This document shows positions 8,171-17,506 of a stretch of DNA of 64,000 nucleotides, piece by piece. The stretch is from DDH964 sp963806685. Its GTDB lineage: Bacteria; Desulfobacterota; Desulfuromonadia; Desulfuromonadales; DDH964. The notes beneath the pieces are model-generated. The model was not told the DNA's origin and ran no database searches. It was given only the letters and a program-made list of their open reading frames with translations. Location: NCBI GenBank assembly GCA_963806685.1, contig CAWDZB010000005.1, positions 79,570 to 143,569 of the forward strand, read 5' to 3'. The position numbers and the translations under genes were made by a program. Within the stretch, counting starts at the first letter, position 1, and each line of letters begins with the position of its first letter.

Positions 8171-9883
8171 TCAGCGGATATAGGCCTCGGTGACATAGCG
8201 GCGCATCATGACGTGGGTGTTGAAGTAGTAGGCGTTCTTGCCGATCGCGTTCTTCATGATCCGGATCCACTCGGAGCGCTTGTCATAGAAGGTCGGAATG
8301 ATGATCTTTTCGAGCTTGCTGTAAAGATCCTCGACATCCTCCTCCGAATGGTTTTCCTGTACCGTCTGTTCGGCGGGCGCTGGCCCTATGGACCAGCCGG
8401 TGACTCCCTCGATATGCCCTTCAATCCACCAGCCATCCAGAACGCTGAAATTCGGCACGCCGTTGAGAGCGGCCTTCATGCCGCTGGTCCCGGATGCCTC
8501 CAGGGGTCGTAGCGGGTTGTTCAGCCACAGGTCGACCCCCGGGATCAGCCGCGAAGCAACGTCCATGTTGTAATTTTCCAGGTAGACGACCTCGATCTCT
8601 CCTTTCAATTTCTCCGCCTGGTGGATAATCCGCTGGATGAGCTTCTTTCCCTGGTCGTCGCGGGGGTGGGATTTGCCACCGAAGACCAACTGGATTTTTC
8701 CCTTGCCGATTTGGACCAGCCGTTGGAGATCGCTGAAAATCAGGTCGCCGCGCTTGTAGGTTGCAACCCGGCGGGCGAAGCCGATGGTGAGAATATCCGG
8801 GTCCAGGTGCTGGCCGGTGGTTTCCTCGATGAACTGGAATAGGTAGGCCTTGGCCCCGGAATGAGCGTCCCAGATCTCTTCGTCGGGGATATTGTCGACC
8901 CGCACCAGCAGTTCCGGCTCGTTGGCCCAGCCGGGCAGATAGTCGTCGAAAAGGCTGACCATGTAGGGGGAAGCCCAGGTAAAGGTATGGACGCCGTTGG
9001 TGATGGCGTGAATTTCGAACCCGGGAAAAAGGGCTTGGGAAACCTCCCCATGTTTCTTGGCGACGCCGTTGACGTACCGCGACAGGTTGAGGGCCAGCAG
9101 GGTCATGTTGAGCTGGTCGTTGCCCGCCAGTTCCTTGAGCAGGTCGATGGGGACGACCTCGCCGACAATGCGCTCAACCATCTCCCAGGGAAAGTGGTCA
9201 TGGCCGGCTTCCACCGGCGTATGGGTGGTGAAGACACATTGTTCCATGACCCGGTGGGTGTCCCAGGAGGCCCGCTCGTCCCAGGTGTCCTCCACCGGTC
9301 GGCGGGTGCGGTTGAGCAGTTCCAGGGTCAGCAGGCTGGCGTGTCCCTCATTCATATGGTACTTGCGGATGGTAAACCCGAGAGCTTCGAGGATGCGGGC
9401 GCCGCCCAGGCCGAGGACGATCTCCTGTTTGAGACGGTAGGTAAGGTCGCCGCCGTAAAGGTGGTCGGTCAGGCGGCGGTCCTCTTCGACGTTGCCGGGA
9501 ATGTCGGTATCCAGAAACAGGACCGGGATCTCCCCGCCGGTGGGGCTTTTGACTCGGTAGAGCCAGGCCTGGACCTTGACGTCCCGTCCTTCGATGGTGA
9601 CCAGGGTCTTGGTCGGCAGCAGTTCCATGAAGTCCTCGGGCTTCCAATCACGCGGCAATTCGATCTGCCAGCCGTCGGCGCCGAGCTTCTGGCGGAAATA
9701 CCCCTTGCGATGGGCAAGGGTTACGGCGATCATCGGCAGCTTGAGGTCCGCCCCGCTCTTTATGGTGTCCCCGGCGAGGACGCCGAGGCCGCCGCTGTAG
9801 GTCGGAATATCGTTGGAAAGGCCGATCTCCATGGAAAAATAGGCGATATTTGTATCACTCAGAAAACGTTTCCAATCGTTCAT
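8171..9883 (-). CDS. glgP: Alpha-glucan (glycogen) phosphorylase, short form
   Basis: About 570 residues starting at ATG 9883, which follows GAGGG; the ATG at 9910 adds nine residues unlike the family. The start MNDWKRFLSDTNIAYFSMEI and the following TYSGGLGVLAGDTIKSGADL are diagnostic of the short TIGR02094-type alpha-glucan phosphorylases. The pyridoxal-phosphate motif EASGTSGMKAALNG occurs around residues 455-475, with the lysine of GMKA carrying the cofactor. It releases glucose 1-phosphate from storage glucan with inorganic phosphate. This form is shorter than the 800-residue animal/E. coli type because it lacks the N-terminal extensions. It stands alone, divergent from the GspA-like gene. 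Confidence 0.93.
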   Translation of the reverse strand: MNDWKRFLSDTNIAYFSMEIGLSNDIPTYSGGLGVLAGDTIKSGADLKLPMIAVTLAHRKGYFRQKLGADGWQIELPRDWKPEDFMELLPTKTLVTIEGRDVKVQAWLYRVKSPTGGEIPVLFLDTDIPGNVEEDRRLTDHLYGGDLTYRLKQEIVLGLGGARILEALGFTIRKYHMNEGHASLLTLELLNRTRRPVEDTWDERASWDTHRVMEQCVFTTHTPVEAGHDHFPWEMVERIVGEVVPIDLLKELAGNDQLNMTLLALNLSRYVNGVAKKHGEVSQALFPGFEIHAITNGVHTFTWASPYMVSLFDDYLPGWANEPELLVRVDNIPDEEIWDAHSGAKAYLFQFIEETTGQHLDPDILTIGFARRVATYKRGDLIFSDLQRLVQIGKGKIQLVFGGKSHPRDDQGKKLIQRIIHQAEKLKGEIEVVYLENYNMDVASRLIPGVDLWLNNPLRPLEASGTSGMKAALNGVPNFSVLDGWWIEGHIEGVTGWSIGPAPAEQTVQENHSEEDVEDLYSKLEKIIIPTFYDKRSEWIRIMKNAIGKNAYYFNTHVMMRRYVTEAYIR

Positions 9884-10061
9884 CGTTACCCTCGAAAGCT
9901 GAGTTGGCAATGGGCTTCATAATAGCAGGAATATTTTCGGAGGAGTCGGAAAAACCGGATTTCCCGGGGGAGGGGTGCCTTCCCCTTGATTTCCCCTCCG
10001 GACTGTGGAAAATAGAAGCTCCGGCCGCCAAGCCCGGCGTATCGGCCACAGGGTTGTAAAA

Positions 10062-11639
10062 ATGTACCTAGAATTTTTCGGTCTGGCTGAAAAACCCTTC
10101 ACTATCACCCCGAACCCTCGCTTCATCTTCCTCAGCAAGAACCATAAGGAAGTTTTTGCCCACCTGCTTTACGGAATCCGCAACCACAGTGGTTTCATCG
10201 AGGTCACCGGGGAAGTCGGTGCCGGCAAGACCACCGTGCTGCGCACCCTTTTCGAGCAGCTGGAAGGGGACGATTACCGCCTGGCCTTCATTTTCAACCC
10301 AAGCCTTTCCGCCGAAGAGCTGTTGCGGGCGATCTGTCGGGAACTGCATGCCGAGGTGGCCGGGACCAGCAGCGGCGAACTACTCGATGCCTTGAACAAC
10401 TACCTGCTGCGGGAAAACCACGCCGGGCGAACGGTGGTGCTGGTCATTGATGAAGCGCAAAATCTCGCCCCCTCCGTCCTCGAGCAGGTCCGCTTGCTTT
10501 CTAACCTGGAGACCGAAGGGGACAAACTGGTCCAGATCGTTCTGGTCGGCCAGCCGGAGTTGGGGGACCTCCTTGACCGTCCCGACTTGCGCCAGCTCAA
10601 CCAGCGGATAACGGTTCGCTACCACCTGCGTCCCATCGACCTGGAAGACACCCGTGCCTACATCCGTCACCGTCTCGAACTGGCCGGGGTTCGCGACCGG
10701 GACCTCTTTTCCGCAGCGGCGGTGCGCAGGATATTTCGCTACTCCGGAGGGCTGCCGCGCCTGATCAATATCCTCTGCGATCGGGCCTTGCTGGTCGCCT
10801 ACAGCGAAGACCAGCGGCTGGTGACGCCGACCGAGGTCAAACGGGCCGTCGCCGAGTTGCGCCGCCAGGGCCGCCCCCGACGGCGTTTGCCGCTGCTGGT
10901 TGGGGGTGCGCTACTCGCCCTGGTAATCGGATTGGCCCTGTTCAAGTCGACGGCCGTGGTTGAAAAGGATGTTGCTACTGCCCCGGAAACGGCCGGTGGC
11001 ATAAAAAAGATCGTGTCGGTTCGCCCCGCCCCGCCAGCGCAGGGCGAACCCGATTCAGCCGGGCTGTCCAGCTCCCGGCCTCCGGCCGCCGCCGATCCTG
11101 CGGCGGATTCTGGAACGGTGGGGCAGCCGACATCGGCTCTTCAGGAGAAGGAGGCCCCGCTGGTCTTCGGTTTTGTCCCTGCTACGACCGGCCCCCTGGC
11201 ATCGTTCGATCAGGCCGGGCTGTTGGCTGCCTACTTGCGGGAAAAACTCGGGAAACCGGTGCGAGTCGAAATTTTCAGCAATGAAAAGGAACTCTACGAC
11301 AGGATTTACCGCTATCACCAGGTCGACCTGGCGATCTTCCGCGGAGCCATCCCCCGTCATCCCAATCACCTGCCCCTGCCGCGGCTGGTCGGCTGGCAGG
11401 GACAGGAGCAGGGTGGCCCGGCGGTTGGTCCGGGAGTCCTGGTCGCACGGCGGGGCCTTGGCGAAAGCCTTTTCAAGGAGCTTCGCAGCACCCTGCTGGG
11501 CATGGAGAGGGACAACGAGGGGAAAACAGTGCTGGGGGAAGCTGGGGGGCTCGACTTCCTGGCTGCCCGGTCTCCCGGAGCGGCGAAGCCGGACGGCTCG
11601 CTTTCAACGCCGGCTGCCTCAGGGGGAGGAAAAAAGTGA
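10062..11639 (+). CDS. GspA/ExeA-like AAA ATPase fused to a periplasmic PhnD-like binding domain
   Basis: 525 residues starting at ATG 10062 (MYLEFFGLAEKPF is the family start; the ribosome site is weak). An AAA ATPase with Walker A GEVGAGKT (about residues 50-57) and Walker B VLVIDEAQN (about 127-135) is followed by one transmembrane helix (about 278-296, LLVGGALLALVIGLAL), a Pro/Ala linker and then a domain from about residue 367 (FGFVPATTGPLASFDQAGLL) that resembles phosphonate/PhnD-type periplasmic binding proteins. ExeA/GspA proteins normally end in a peptidoglycan-binding module and help the type II secretin assemble across the wall; here that part is replaced. The next gene, gspB-like, overlaps it by 4 bp. 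Confidence 0.85.
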   Translation: MYLEFFGLAEKPFTITPNPRFIFLSKNHKEVFAHLLYGIRNHSGFIEVTGEVGAGKTTVLRTLFEQLEGDDYRLAFIFNPSLSAEELLRAICRELHAEVAGTSSGELLDALNNYLLRENHAGRTVVLVIDEAQNLAPSVLEQVRLLSNLETEGDKLVQIVLVGQPELGDLLDRPDLRQLNQRITVRYHLRPIDLEDTRAYIRHRLELAGVRDRDLFSAAAVRRIFRYSGGLPRLINILCDRALLVAYSEDQRLVTPTEVKRAVAELRRQGRPRRRLPLLVGGALLALVIGLALFKSTAVVEKDVATAPETAGGIKKIVSVRPAPPAQGEPDSAGLSSSRPPAAADPAADSGTVGQPTSALQEKEAPLVFGFVPATTGPLASFDQAGLLAAYLREKLGKPVRVEIFSNEKELYDRIYRYHQVDLAIFRGAIPRHPNHLPLPRLVGWQGQEQGGPAVGPGVLVARRGLGESLFKELRSTLLGMERDNEGKTVLGEAGGLDFLAARSPGAAKPDGSLSTPAASGGGKK

Positions 11640-12298
11640 GTTCGATTCTCAAGGCTTTGAAAAAACTCGAGCAGGAGAGGGCGGTGCGCGGGGAGCGTCC
11701 GGTCAACCTGGCCGTGGACATTCACCGCGGTGCCCGACGACGTCGACAAAATCTTCTGATCCCGGCCGCCTGGGTATTGCTGGGGATGGGGCTTGCCGCC
11801 GGTGTGGCCTGGCTGGTACGAGCCCCTGGATCTGAAAGGCCCCCCGCAGGTACCCTGGCCCCTGCTCCGGCATTGGTTTCGCCCCAGACTCCCAACGTCC
11901 CACAGCTGCCGGTCCCGGCAACGCCCCGCGAACCTGTTCCCGTCTCCTCCCTTCCCACGGCAAACCATGGTCCCTCCACCGCCGGCGCCGTGGGGAGGGG
12001 AGCCACTGCTCCAGTCCGGCCGGCGCGGCTACCGACCGATAACCAGCTTGCCCTTCCGGAAGGTGTGTCGGGCGGCCTTGGCCGCAGCGAGAAGGGCAAA
12101 TCCGAGTCACGGCACCCCGGCCTGGAGCTGACGGGGATCGTCTGGCAGGATGATGCCGCCTCCCGAATGGCCATCATCAATGATCTGCCGGTTATGGTCG
12201 GTACGGTAATCGAAGGGGCGAAGGTGGTCGAAATTCGTTCCGATCGGGTAGTGTTGACAGCAGACGGGAAGAAAACCGAATTGCTGCTGCGCCCCTGA
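11636..12298 (+). CDS. GspB-like general secretion accessory protein
   Basis: 220 residues, GTG start inside the stop of the previous gene (GTGA overlap) with an AGGGGGAGGA site, so translation is coupled. It has the typical N-terminus MSSILKALKKLEQER, one membrane helix (about residues 43-62), a long proline/alanine-rich periplasmic spacer and a C-terminal GspB domain (about 160-220, ELTGIVWQDDAASRMAIIND ... VVEIRSDRVVLTADG). GspB partners GspA in inner-membrane complexes that place the type II secretion pore. Here it must partner the unusual GspA-like ATPase just upstream. Confidence 0.85.
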   Translation: MSSILKALKKLEQERAVRGERPVNLAVDIHRGARRRRQNLLIPAAWVLLGMGLAAGVAWLVRAPGSERPPAGTLAPAPALVSPQTPNVPQLPVPATPREPVPVSSLPTANHGPSTAGAVGRGATAPVRPARLPTDNQLALPEGVSGGLGRSEKGKSESRHPGLELTGIVWQDDAASRMAIINDLPVMVGTVIEGAKVVEIRSDRVVLTADGKKTELLLRP

Positions 12299-12340
12299 TC
12301 GTGCCCTGGGGGGGGCAGCTGTAATTTATGGTGAAACTTC

Positions 12341-12373
12341 AATCAGCGGGAGCCGGTCTGGCTCCCGCTGATT
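12341..12373. terminator. Hairpin between convergent genes
   Basis: AATCAGCGGGAGCC and GGCTCCCGCTGATT form a perfect 14 bp stem with a 5-base loop between the gspB-like gene and the convergent ChaN-like gene. There is no long T-run, so termination is inferred from position and stem strength. Confidence 0.65.
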
Positions 12374-12377
12374 GCGT

Positions 12378-13232
12378 TCAATGCAGGGGGCCCTGGTCCG
12401 CCCCGACCAGCAGGTAGTCCGCTTCCCGGGGGGTGATGTTGGAAAGGTCGATGCGTCCCGGAATCTCCGGGATGACCACCCGGTAGGGGATATTCAGGTG
12501 GCGGCGAATCTGCTCGGGAATGCCGAATTTCCAGGCATGGCCGGTGCCGGCCAGGATGACGACGGTGCGGTTTGGCACGCGGTCAAGATATTCGATGAGA
12601 TTTTTGGCCATGACCGCATCCCAGACCATCTGGGCCTCGCAGAAATTGCGGAATTGGGCATCGCGGTGGGGAAAACCGCCAAATACCTTGTGAATATAGT
12701 TCTGGTAGGTCTGATCGACGTCGCAGCTCACCAACGGAACGTCCTTGCGTTGTTGCGCCGAAAGAGAGGTGAACCCACCGCTGGCCACCTGCCTGGTAAT
12801 GTTCCGGGAAATATTCAACCCGAGCATCGGCACCGCAGCCTGGCGGGCATAGCGAAAGATGTCCCGATAGGCCGGCCACATGCTCCAGTTGTCATTGAAA
12901 ACTTTCAAAAATTCCTGTTCGTTCATGGTTTTCAACACCCAGCGGTCGAGCGCCGGCTGGCTGGAGTGGCGGAACATCTCCAGGCCGATGGTCAGGGAGA
13001 TGCCGGCATCATGGAGGGAGCGGATGATCTGCAGCTGGGCCCGGTGGTGTCCGAGGTTGTCATGGAGTTCTCCGATGAAGATCAGTCGGACCTGTTTCAG
13101 GTCGTCGATCATCCGGGCATAGTCGACATAGGTATCGTTCCGGACATCGAAGGTATGGGCCTGTCCACAGGCTGGCAGAAAAAGCAAAACCAGCAAAAAA
13201 AACCGAATCATCCGCCCAGTGCGGCTGCACAT
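12378..13232 (-). CDS. ChaN-like heme-binding/Tiki-superfamily lipoprotein-type protein
   Basis: 284 residues from ATG 13232, chosen for the AAAGGAG site eight bases upstream. A signal sequence (MIRFFLLVLLFLPACGQAH; LPAC could be a lipobox) is followed by the ChaN/DUF399 domain with IFIGELHDNLGHH, LTIGLEMFRHSSQPALDRW and a C-terminal ILAGTGHAWKFGIPEQI segment. ChaN-type proteins bind heme cofacially, while relatives (Tiki/TraB, EreA) are metal-dependent hydrolases; the GE-x-HDN and late GH motifs fit that superfamily. It is 13 bp downstream of the M1 peptidase gene, so the two are an operon and may process or capture periplasmic substrates together. Confidence 0.85.
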   Translation of the reverse strand: MCSRTGRMIRFFLLVLLFLPACGQAHTFDVRNDTYVDYARMIDDLKQVRLIFIGELHDNLGHHRAQLQIIRSLHDAGISLTIGLEMFRHSSQPALDRWVLKTMNEQEFLKVFNDNWSMWPAYRDIFRYARQAAVPMLGLNISRNITRQVASGGFTSLSAQQRKDVPLVSCDVDQTYQNYIHKVFGGFPHRDAQFRNFCEAQMVWDAVMAKNLIEYLDRVPNRTVVILAGTGHAWKFGIPEQIRRHLNIPYRVVIPEIPGRIDLSNITPREADYLLVGADQGPLH

Positions 13233-13245
13233 AAATAAACTCCTT

Positions 13246-15315
13246 TTACGGGTGGCGGCTGGCTGCCGGCCAAACATAGATCAGGGGAGAACGGGTGACC
13301 GCCCAGGTCCCCTTGACCCGGTTGTTGCCGGCGACAAAGGCGAGGTAGCTGTATTTGCCGTAGTGGGGGATCTTGCGTGCGGAAATCTCGGCGGCGCCGT
13401 CCCCCAGGGGCAAAAAGAGACCGGCGTGACGACCGGAGCTGCTTGGATGGGGCAGGGTGGCAAAAAGGACGTCCTGGGGATCGGGGAAATCCTTATCTGC
13501 GACCCGGAACCGCCCCGTTCCCAGATCCAACTGGCCGGGCAGACGCGGTTGCAGATCGCTGCGGCCGGGCCAACCGACCAGAAGCAGGTCGTGGTTCTTT
13601 ATCTGTTCAGGGGTGGCCTTGGCTTCCTCCACCCAGGTTGCCTGCTGACCCAGACCGGTCAATAAATCGTGGGCCGCCTTACGTACCGCAGGCGTGGTGT
13701 GGCTGGCGATGATTGCAAGAATACTCGCCGAGCCCCGCAGAGAATTGACCGTGGCCGGAACTTCCTCGGGGTCCAGGCGGCGAAAGACCTCCGCCTCCGG
13801 ATCGACCACGAGGCGCAACGGCTTAGCCCTGGTGGTGAAGGAAAACGGCGCCGCCGGCCCCTGCAGGTGCACCACCTGCTCGATGGAACCATCACCGGTT
13901 TCCAGGCGCAGCGGAATCTCCAGGTCGAAGGTCGGCTGCTGCTGGTCGATGCGTCCGGTGACCTGGTGGGTGCCGCTGGCTGCAGTCACCTTCACGTCGG
14001 CCAGGCGCAGTACCGGGGCCCCGGGACGCCTGACCCACTGGTCGAAGAACTTCGCCATTCCCCGTTTCCCGTCGGGGTCCAGGGCGCGGGCGAAATCATC
14101 CCAGGAAGCTTTTTGAAACATCTTTTCCTTCGCCACCCGGCGCAGCCCTGCCCAGAAGGCAGCATCCCCCACCCATCGCCGTGCCATGTGAAAGACCATG
14201 GCGCTCTTGCCGTAGCCGATGGCCTGGTCGATTTTGCTGCGCCGGCCGATGAATTCGTCCAGTGGATAATCGTCCTGGGGGGAGACCAAGGAGGCGTAGC
14301 TCCGGAGGATATTTTGCCGGTAGTCCCGTGCCTCGGCAGCAGAATTGCGTTCCTTCAGGAGAAAATCGGCGACATAGGTGGCAAGACCTTCCGACCAGTT
14401 GCCGCCGCGGTAGTCGACCCGCACCCCGTTTCCCCACCAGGAATGGGCAATTTCATGGGCCAGGCTGGTGGTGACGATGAAGGGCAGGGGGACGATGCTG
14501 CTGCCGAGCAGCGTCCACGACGGAAAGCCGTAGCCGGTCGGGAAGAAGTTCTCCGCCACCGCGAACTTGGGGAAAGGATAGGAGCCGAACAACTCCTGGT
14601 ACAGGGCGAGGTCGGCGCTGGCACTCTGCAGGTAACGGTCGGCCAGGTCGGCATGGGCGGCGGTGAAGAAGGTGTAGAGGGGAATGGGGCCGGAGCGCTT
14701 CTCGGCGATCCGGAAGGGTCCGGCCGCCAGGGTCAGGCCGGGCAGGGGGTGTTCGGTCTGCCAGACGATGAAGTTCCCGGTCGCCGATTTCCCGCGCTTT
14801 ACCAGTCGGCCGGCGGTAACCGCCCACGTCCCCGGCGGGGTGTCGACGTGCACCTGGAAACGGGCCGGCTGATCCGGCAGGTCGGGATACCAGCCGGCTC
14901 CGCCAGCCAGGAAGGTGCCGGCCGGGGTGATGGCGGCGGCCACCCCGTAGCTGGGGTCCTCGTTGTTGAGAGGAGCGGTCGGCACCGGGTCGGCGAAGCG
15001 TCCGCGGTAGCTGATTTCCAGGGCCCGTACCTTCTCGACCTTGGGAAACGGGCCGACGCGGAGGACTTCACCGCTCCGGGTCCAGGGCAGCGGATTGCCG
15101 TTGCAGGTCACGGAGGTAATTTCGACTTGGGGAGCAAGGTGCAGGTCGAGGTAGGGTCCGACCGGTTGTGGTACGGTCAGCCGATCCCTAGCGGTCAGCA
15201 TCTCCGCCTGTGGATCCAGGGTCAGGCGAAGAGCGTGATAGACGCCGTTTTCTGCGGCGACAGTCGTGAACGGCAGGAACAAGGCCAGGCAAAGGCACGG
15301 CAGGAAGTGTTTCAT
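13246..15315 (-). CDS. Periplasmic M1-family zinc aminopeptidase
   Basis: 689 residues from ATG 15315 (GAAGGGC upstream), preferred to the upstream in-frame ATG because a signal peptide (KHFLPCLCLALFLPFTTVAA) starts there. It contains the gluzincin motif HEIAHSWWGN near residue 287, with the third zinc ligand in WSEGLATYVAD about 18 residues later. M1 enzymes release N-terminal residues from peptides. The C-terminal ~200 residues after the catalytic domain include a segment like a lipoprotein- or subtilisin-associated beta domain and are not assigned. The signal peptide places it in the periplasm. Operon with the ChaN-like gene downstream. Confidence 0.88.
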   Translation of the reverse strand: MKHFLPCLCLALFLPFTTVAAENGVYHALRLTLDPQAEMLTARDRLTVPQPVGPYLDLHLAPQVEITSVTCNGNPLPWTRSGEVLRVGPFPKVEKVRALEISYRGRFADPVPTAPLNNEDPSYGVAAAITPAGTFLAGGAGWYPDLPDQPARFQVHVDTPPGTWAVTAGRLVKRGKSATGNFIVWQTEHPLPGLTLAAGPFRIAEKRSGPIPLYTFFTAAHADLADRYLQSASADLALYQELFGSYPFPKFAVAENFFPTGYGFPSWTLLGSSIVPLPFIVTTSLAHEIAHSWWGNGVRVDYRGGNWSEGLATYVADFLLKERNSAAEARDYRQNILRSYASLVSPQDDYPLDEFIGRRSKIDQAIGYGKSAMVFHMARRWVGDAAFWAGLRRVAKEKMFQKASWDDFARALDPDGKRGMAKFFDQWVRRPGAPVLRLADVKVTAASGTHQVTGRIDQQQPTFDLEIPLRLETGDGSIEQVVHLQGPAAPFSFTTRAKPLRLVVDPEAEVFRRLDPEEVPATVNSLRGSASILAIIASHTTPAVRKAAHDLLTGLGQQATWVEEAKATPEQIKNHDLLLVGWPGRSDLQPRLPGQLDLGTGRFRVADKDFPDPQDVLFATLPHPSSSGRHAGLFLPLGDGAAEISARKIPHYGKYSYLAFVAGNNRVKGTWAVTRSPLIYVWPAASRHP

Positions 15316-15642
15316 GCCCTTCAGTATACTGCGGGCTCGAGGGTTTTCAGTTTGAGGAAACCTCTCAGGGCATTGGAAATGTCCGGGATTCACGGATTCT
15401 CCCGTTTGTTGGTTGTAGAAAATTATTCAATGGTTCTGGGGAATAATCTGCAAAATCATATGCAGCGAATTGAAAATAATTCTAACATGTTAAAATCAAA
15501 CATAAAAAGACCTGGCATGGATTGTGGTATCGGTTGATCGGTGACGAAGCTTCAAGGGAGAGCGGCGTCTGGGGGCTCGAAGCGGTAGCATTGAAGAGAG
15601 TCGCTGAACCCCCCGGGGTGGTCTTGAAGGAAAGGAGAAACG
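15316..15642. other. Non-coding region upstream of decayed copper ATPase
   Basis: AT-rich between 15400 and 15520, then GC-rich. It is the divergent control region of the M1 peptidase gene and the ATPase remnant. No convincing gene or assigned operator is visible. Confidence 0.5.
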
Positions 15643-16333
15643 ATGCCGGATCCCGTCTGCGGCATGGACCTGGAGCCGAAGACCATCACTGCGGAGGAGA
15701 CCGAGAACCCGGAACTGAAGGCCATGAACGGGCGCTTCTGGGTGAGGCTGGTGTTGACCGTGCCGGTCTTTGCCCTGGCCATGGTCGACGTCCTCCCCGG
15801 CCATCCGGTGCAAAGCATCTTGTCCACGGTCGCGGTCACCTGGATCGAACTGCTGTTGGCGACTCCCGTGGTCCTGTGTGGGGGCGACCTTCTTCCGGCG
15901 GGCCTTCGCCTCCCTGGTCAACCGGAATCTGAACATGTTCACCCTGATCGGCCTCGGCACCGGAGTTGCCTACCTTTACAGCCTGGGTGATGCTCTGGCG
16001 CCGCAGATCTTTCCTGCGGCCTTCCGTGATCCGGAGGGAAGTGTTGCCCTTTATTTCGAGGCGGCCGCGGTCATCGTTACCTTGCCGCTGCACGGGCAGA
16101 TGCTGGAACTGCACGCCCGCAGTCGCCCCGGCGCCGCCATCCACGCCCTTCTCGGCCTGGCTCCCAAGGCCGCCCGCCGGTTCAGCCAGGCGACGATGGC
16201 CAACATCTGCCAGAACCTTTTTTTCGCTCTGGTCTACAACGGTCTTGGGGTACCGATTGCCGCCGGGGCTATGAGTTTCAGTTCCGTTTCGGTGATTAGC
16301 AACGCGCTGCGTCTGCGGAGGCTGGAGCTGTAA
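15643..16333 (+). pseudogene. Decayed copper-translocating P-type ATPase (CopA-like)
   Basis: The start is well formed (AAAGGAG, ATG, then MPDPVCGMDLEPK as in CopA/CopB metal-binding heads) and runs into the first membrane segments. Near 15880-15890 the frame shifts by +1; the other frame continues with FFRRAFASLVNRNLNMFTLI, the CopA transmembrane region. At about 16185 the protein jumps from LGLAPKAARRF directly to SQATMANICQNLFFALVYN, which belongs to the last two helices. The actuator, phosphorylation (DKTGT) and nucleotide-binding domains, about 450 residues, are missing. It cannot transport metal. It sits upstream of the Cus-type copper operon and shows the locus once had a P-type pump. 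Confidence 0.85.
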
Positions 16334-16409
16334 GACACGAAAAAATGACCCGGAGGCATGACCCTGGTGTCCCGGCCGGTTTGATACTTCCTGTCGCGAG
16401 GATGAAGTC

Positions 16410-16736
16410 ATGGAACTGAGAAAAGTTGTGGCAATTGTTCGGGGATCGGTACTGGAAAAGGTGGAAGAGCGCCTCAGGGAATTGGGGGTCAAGGGGATTA
16501 CCGTCTCGCGGGTGAAAGGGTACGGAGAATACGCCAATTACTACAAGTCGGACTGGCTGGTCAACAACGCCAGGATCGAAATCTTCCTCGCCCAACCGGA
16601 AGTAGACACCGTCGTCAACGCCATCCTCGACACCGCTCAGGTCGGGACTCCGGGTGATGGCCTGGTGGCGGTGCTGCCGGTGGAAAAACTCTACCGGATC
16701 CGGACCAAGTCTGAAATCGGAGCCCAAGATATTTGA
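16410..16736 (+). CDS. PII-like signalling protein linked to metal efflux
   Basis: 108 residues with the ferredoxin-like PII fold: MELRKVVAIVRGSVLEKVEERL at the start and VEKLYRIRTKSEIGAQ at the end follow the GlnB/GlnK pattern. The T-loop region is short and unusual (VKGYGEYANYYKSDWLVN), and the ATP-binding B-loop, normally TGKIGDGKIF, reads VGTPGDGLVAV, so nucleotide and glutamine-status sensing are doubtful. PII-like proteins of this type often accompany CusA/CzcA operons, which fits the efflux genes downstream, and may sense metal or modulate the pump. It immediately follows the ATPase remnant. Confidence 0.82.
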   Translation: MELRKVVAIVRGSVLEKVEERLRELGVKGITVSRVKGYGEYANYYKSDWLVNNARIEIFLAQPEVDTVVNAILDTAQVGTPGDGLVAVLPVEKLYRIRTKSEIGAQDI

Positions 16737-16756
16737 TATGAGAAGGAGACAGCATC

Positions 16757-16919
16757 TAGTGTCCCGTGCGGTTAATTCCATCAATTAATTCTGGTCCTTT
16801 TGGCCGCTGGCGACGTTGCGCCTCCTCGGCTTAGCTTAGGCTAGGCCTGCGGCGGCGCGCCTTGCCAACAACCAAAATTCCGCAGAATTCACTACACGGA
16901 CTAACCGCACGGGACACTA
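16757..16919. mobile_element. MITE-like element with perfect 16 bp terminal inverted repeats and TA target duplication
   Basis: GTGTCCCGTGCGGTTA at 16759-16774 is exactly inverted as TAACCGCACGGGACAC at 16902-16917, with TA on both outer sides. The interior has no gene and is partly self-complementary along its whole length (for example around TTAATTCTGG and CAGAATTC), so it would fold into one long hairpin. TA duplication and size (~160 bp) fit a non-autonomous Tc1/mariner-IS630-type element. Confidence 0.8.
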
Positions 16920-17506
16920 GTTGCGCTATTCCCAGCCTTGTTGGAGGTCGGCTGAGAAAAACCAGTCGCCGCCAGCGAAGGTGGGACCGTCCGGGCCTCA
17001 AGAGCCTATGTTGAGAGCTTCGGCCAGTCGTCGACGGCCGAGAAAGGGCTGGGCTTCGCTCATGTAGGTTACTTCCCACGGCGGGGCAATCCGATGAAGG
17101 TCCGCCCCGGATCCTTTTTTCCCTTGTTCATCGATGACATCCCCATCAAGCCGACATAGCGGTTCGGACGGCGAATGACCGATGCCTGGTGTCGTTTTCC
17201 GTTACCGATTCGGATCGAGGCGTGGCTTGAGTCAACGAGAGATCGTAATTGACGGTGGCAGCAAATGCCGGTTTTATGAGGGGAACAAAGACAAGGAGCA
17301 GGAGGTAGTCGACAAGCCGCAGTCGAGGGAATGGCGGTTTCCGCCGCTATTTCTGCAGTTTTCGAAAGGACAGTTTCAAGGGGAAAGGACAAAATCCGGA
17401 TCGATCCGCAAACCTTCAGGCGGGATTCTCCACTGGTGAGCCGGGAATCATGGGCCGAGGCGGGTATGGCCAGATACGAGGGGGGAACTTGCGGTGGCCA
17501 GCACAA
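16920..17506. other. Non-coding stretch downstream of the MITE
   Basis: About 590 bp with open frames in several phases but no recognisable protein and no good start with ribosome site. Possibly degraded remnants; nothing assignable is seen. Confidence 0.5.

Noticed and set aside
17069..17506. 145-codon reverse ORF near the YHS gene
   Set aside because: No recognisable domain, no good start and odd composition; treated as non-coding.
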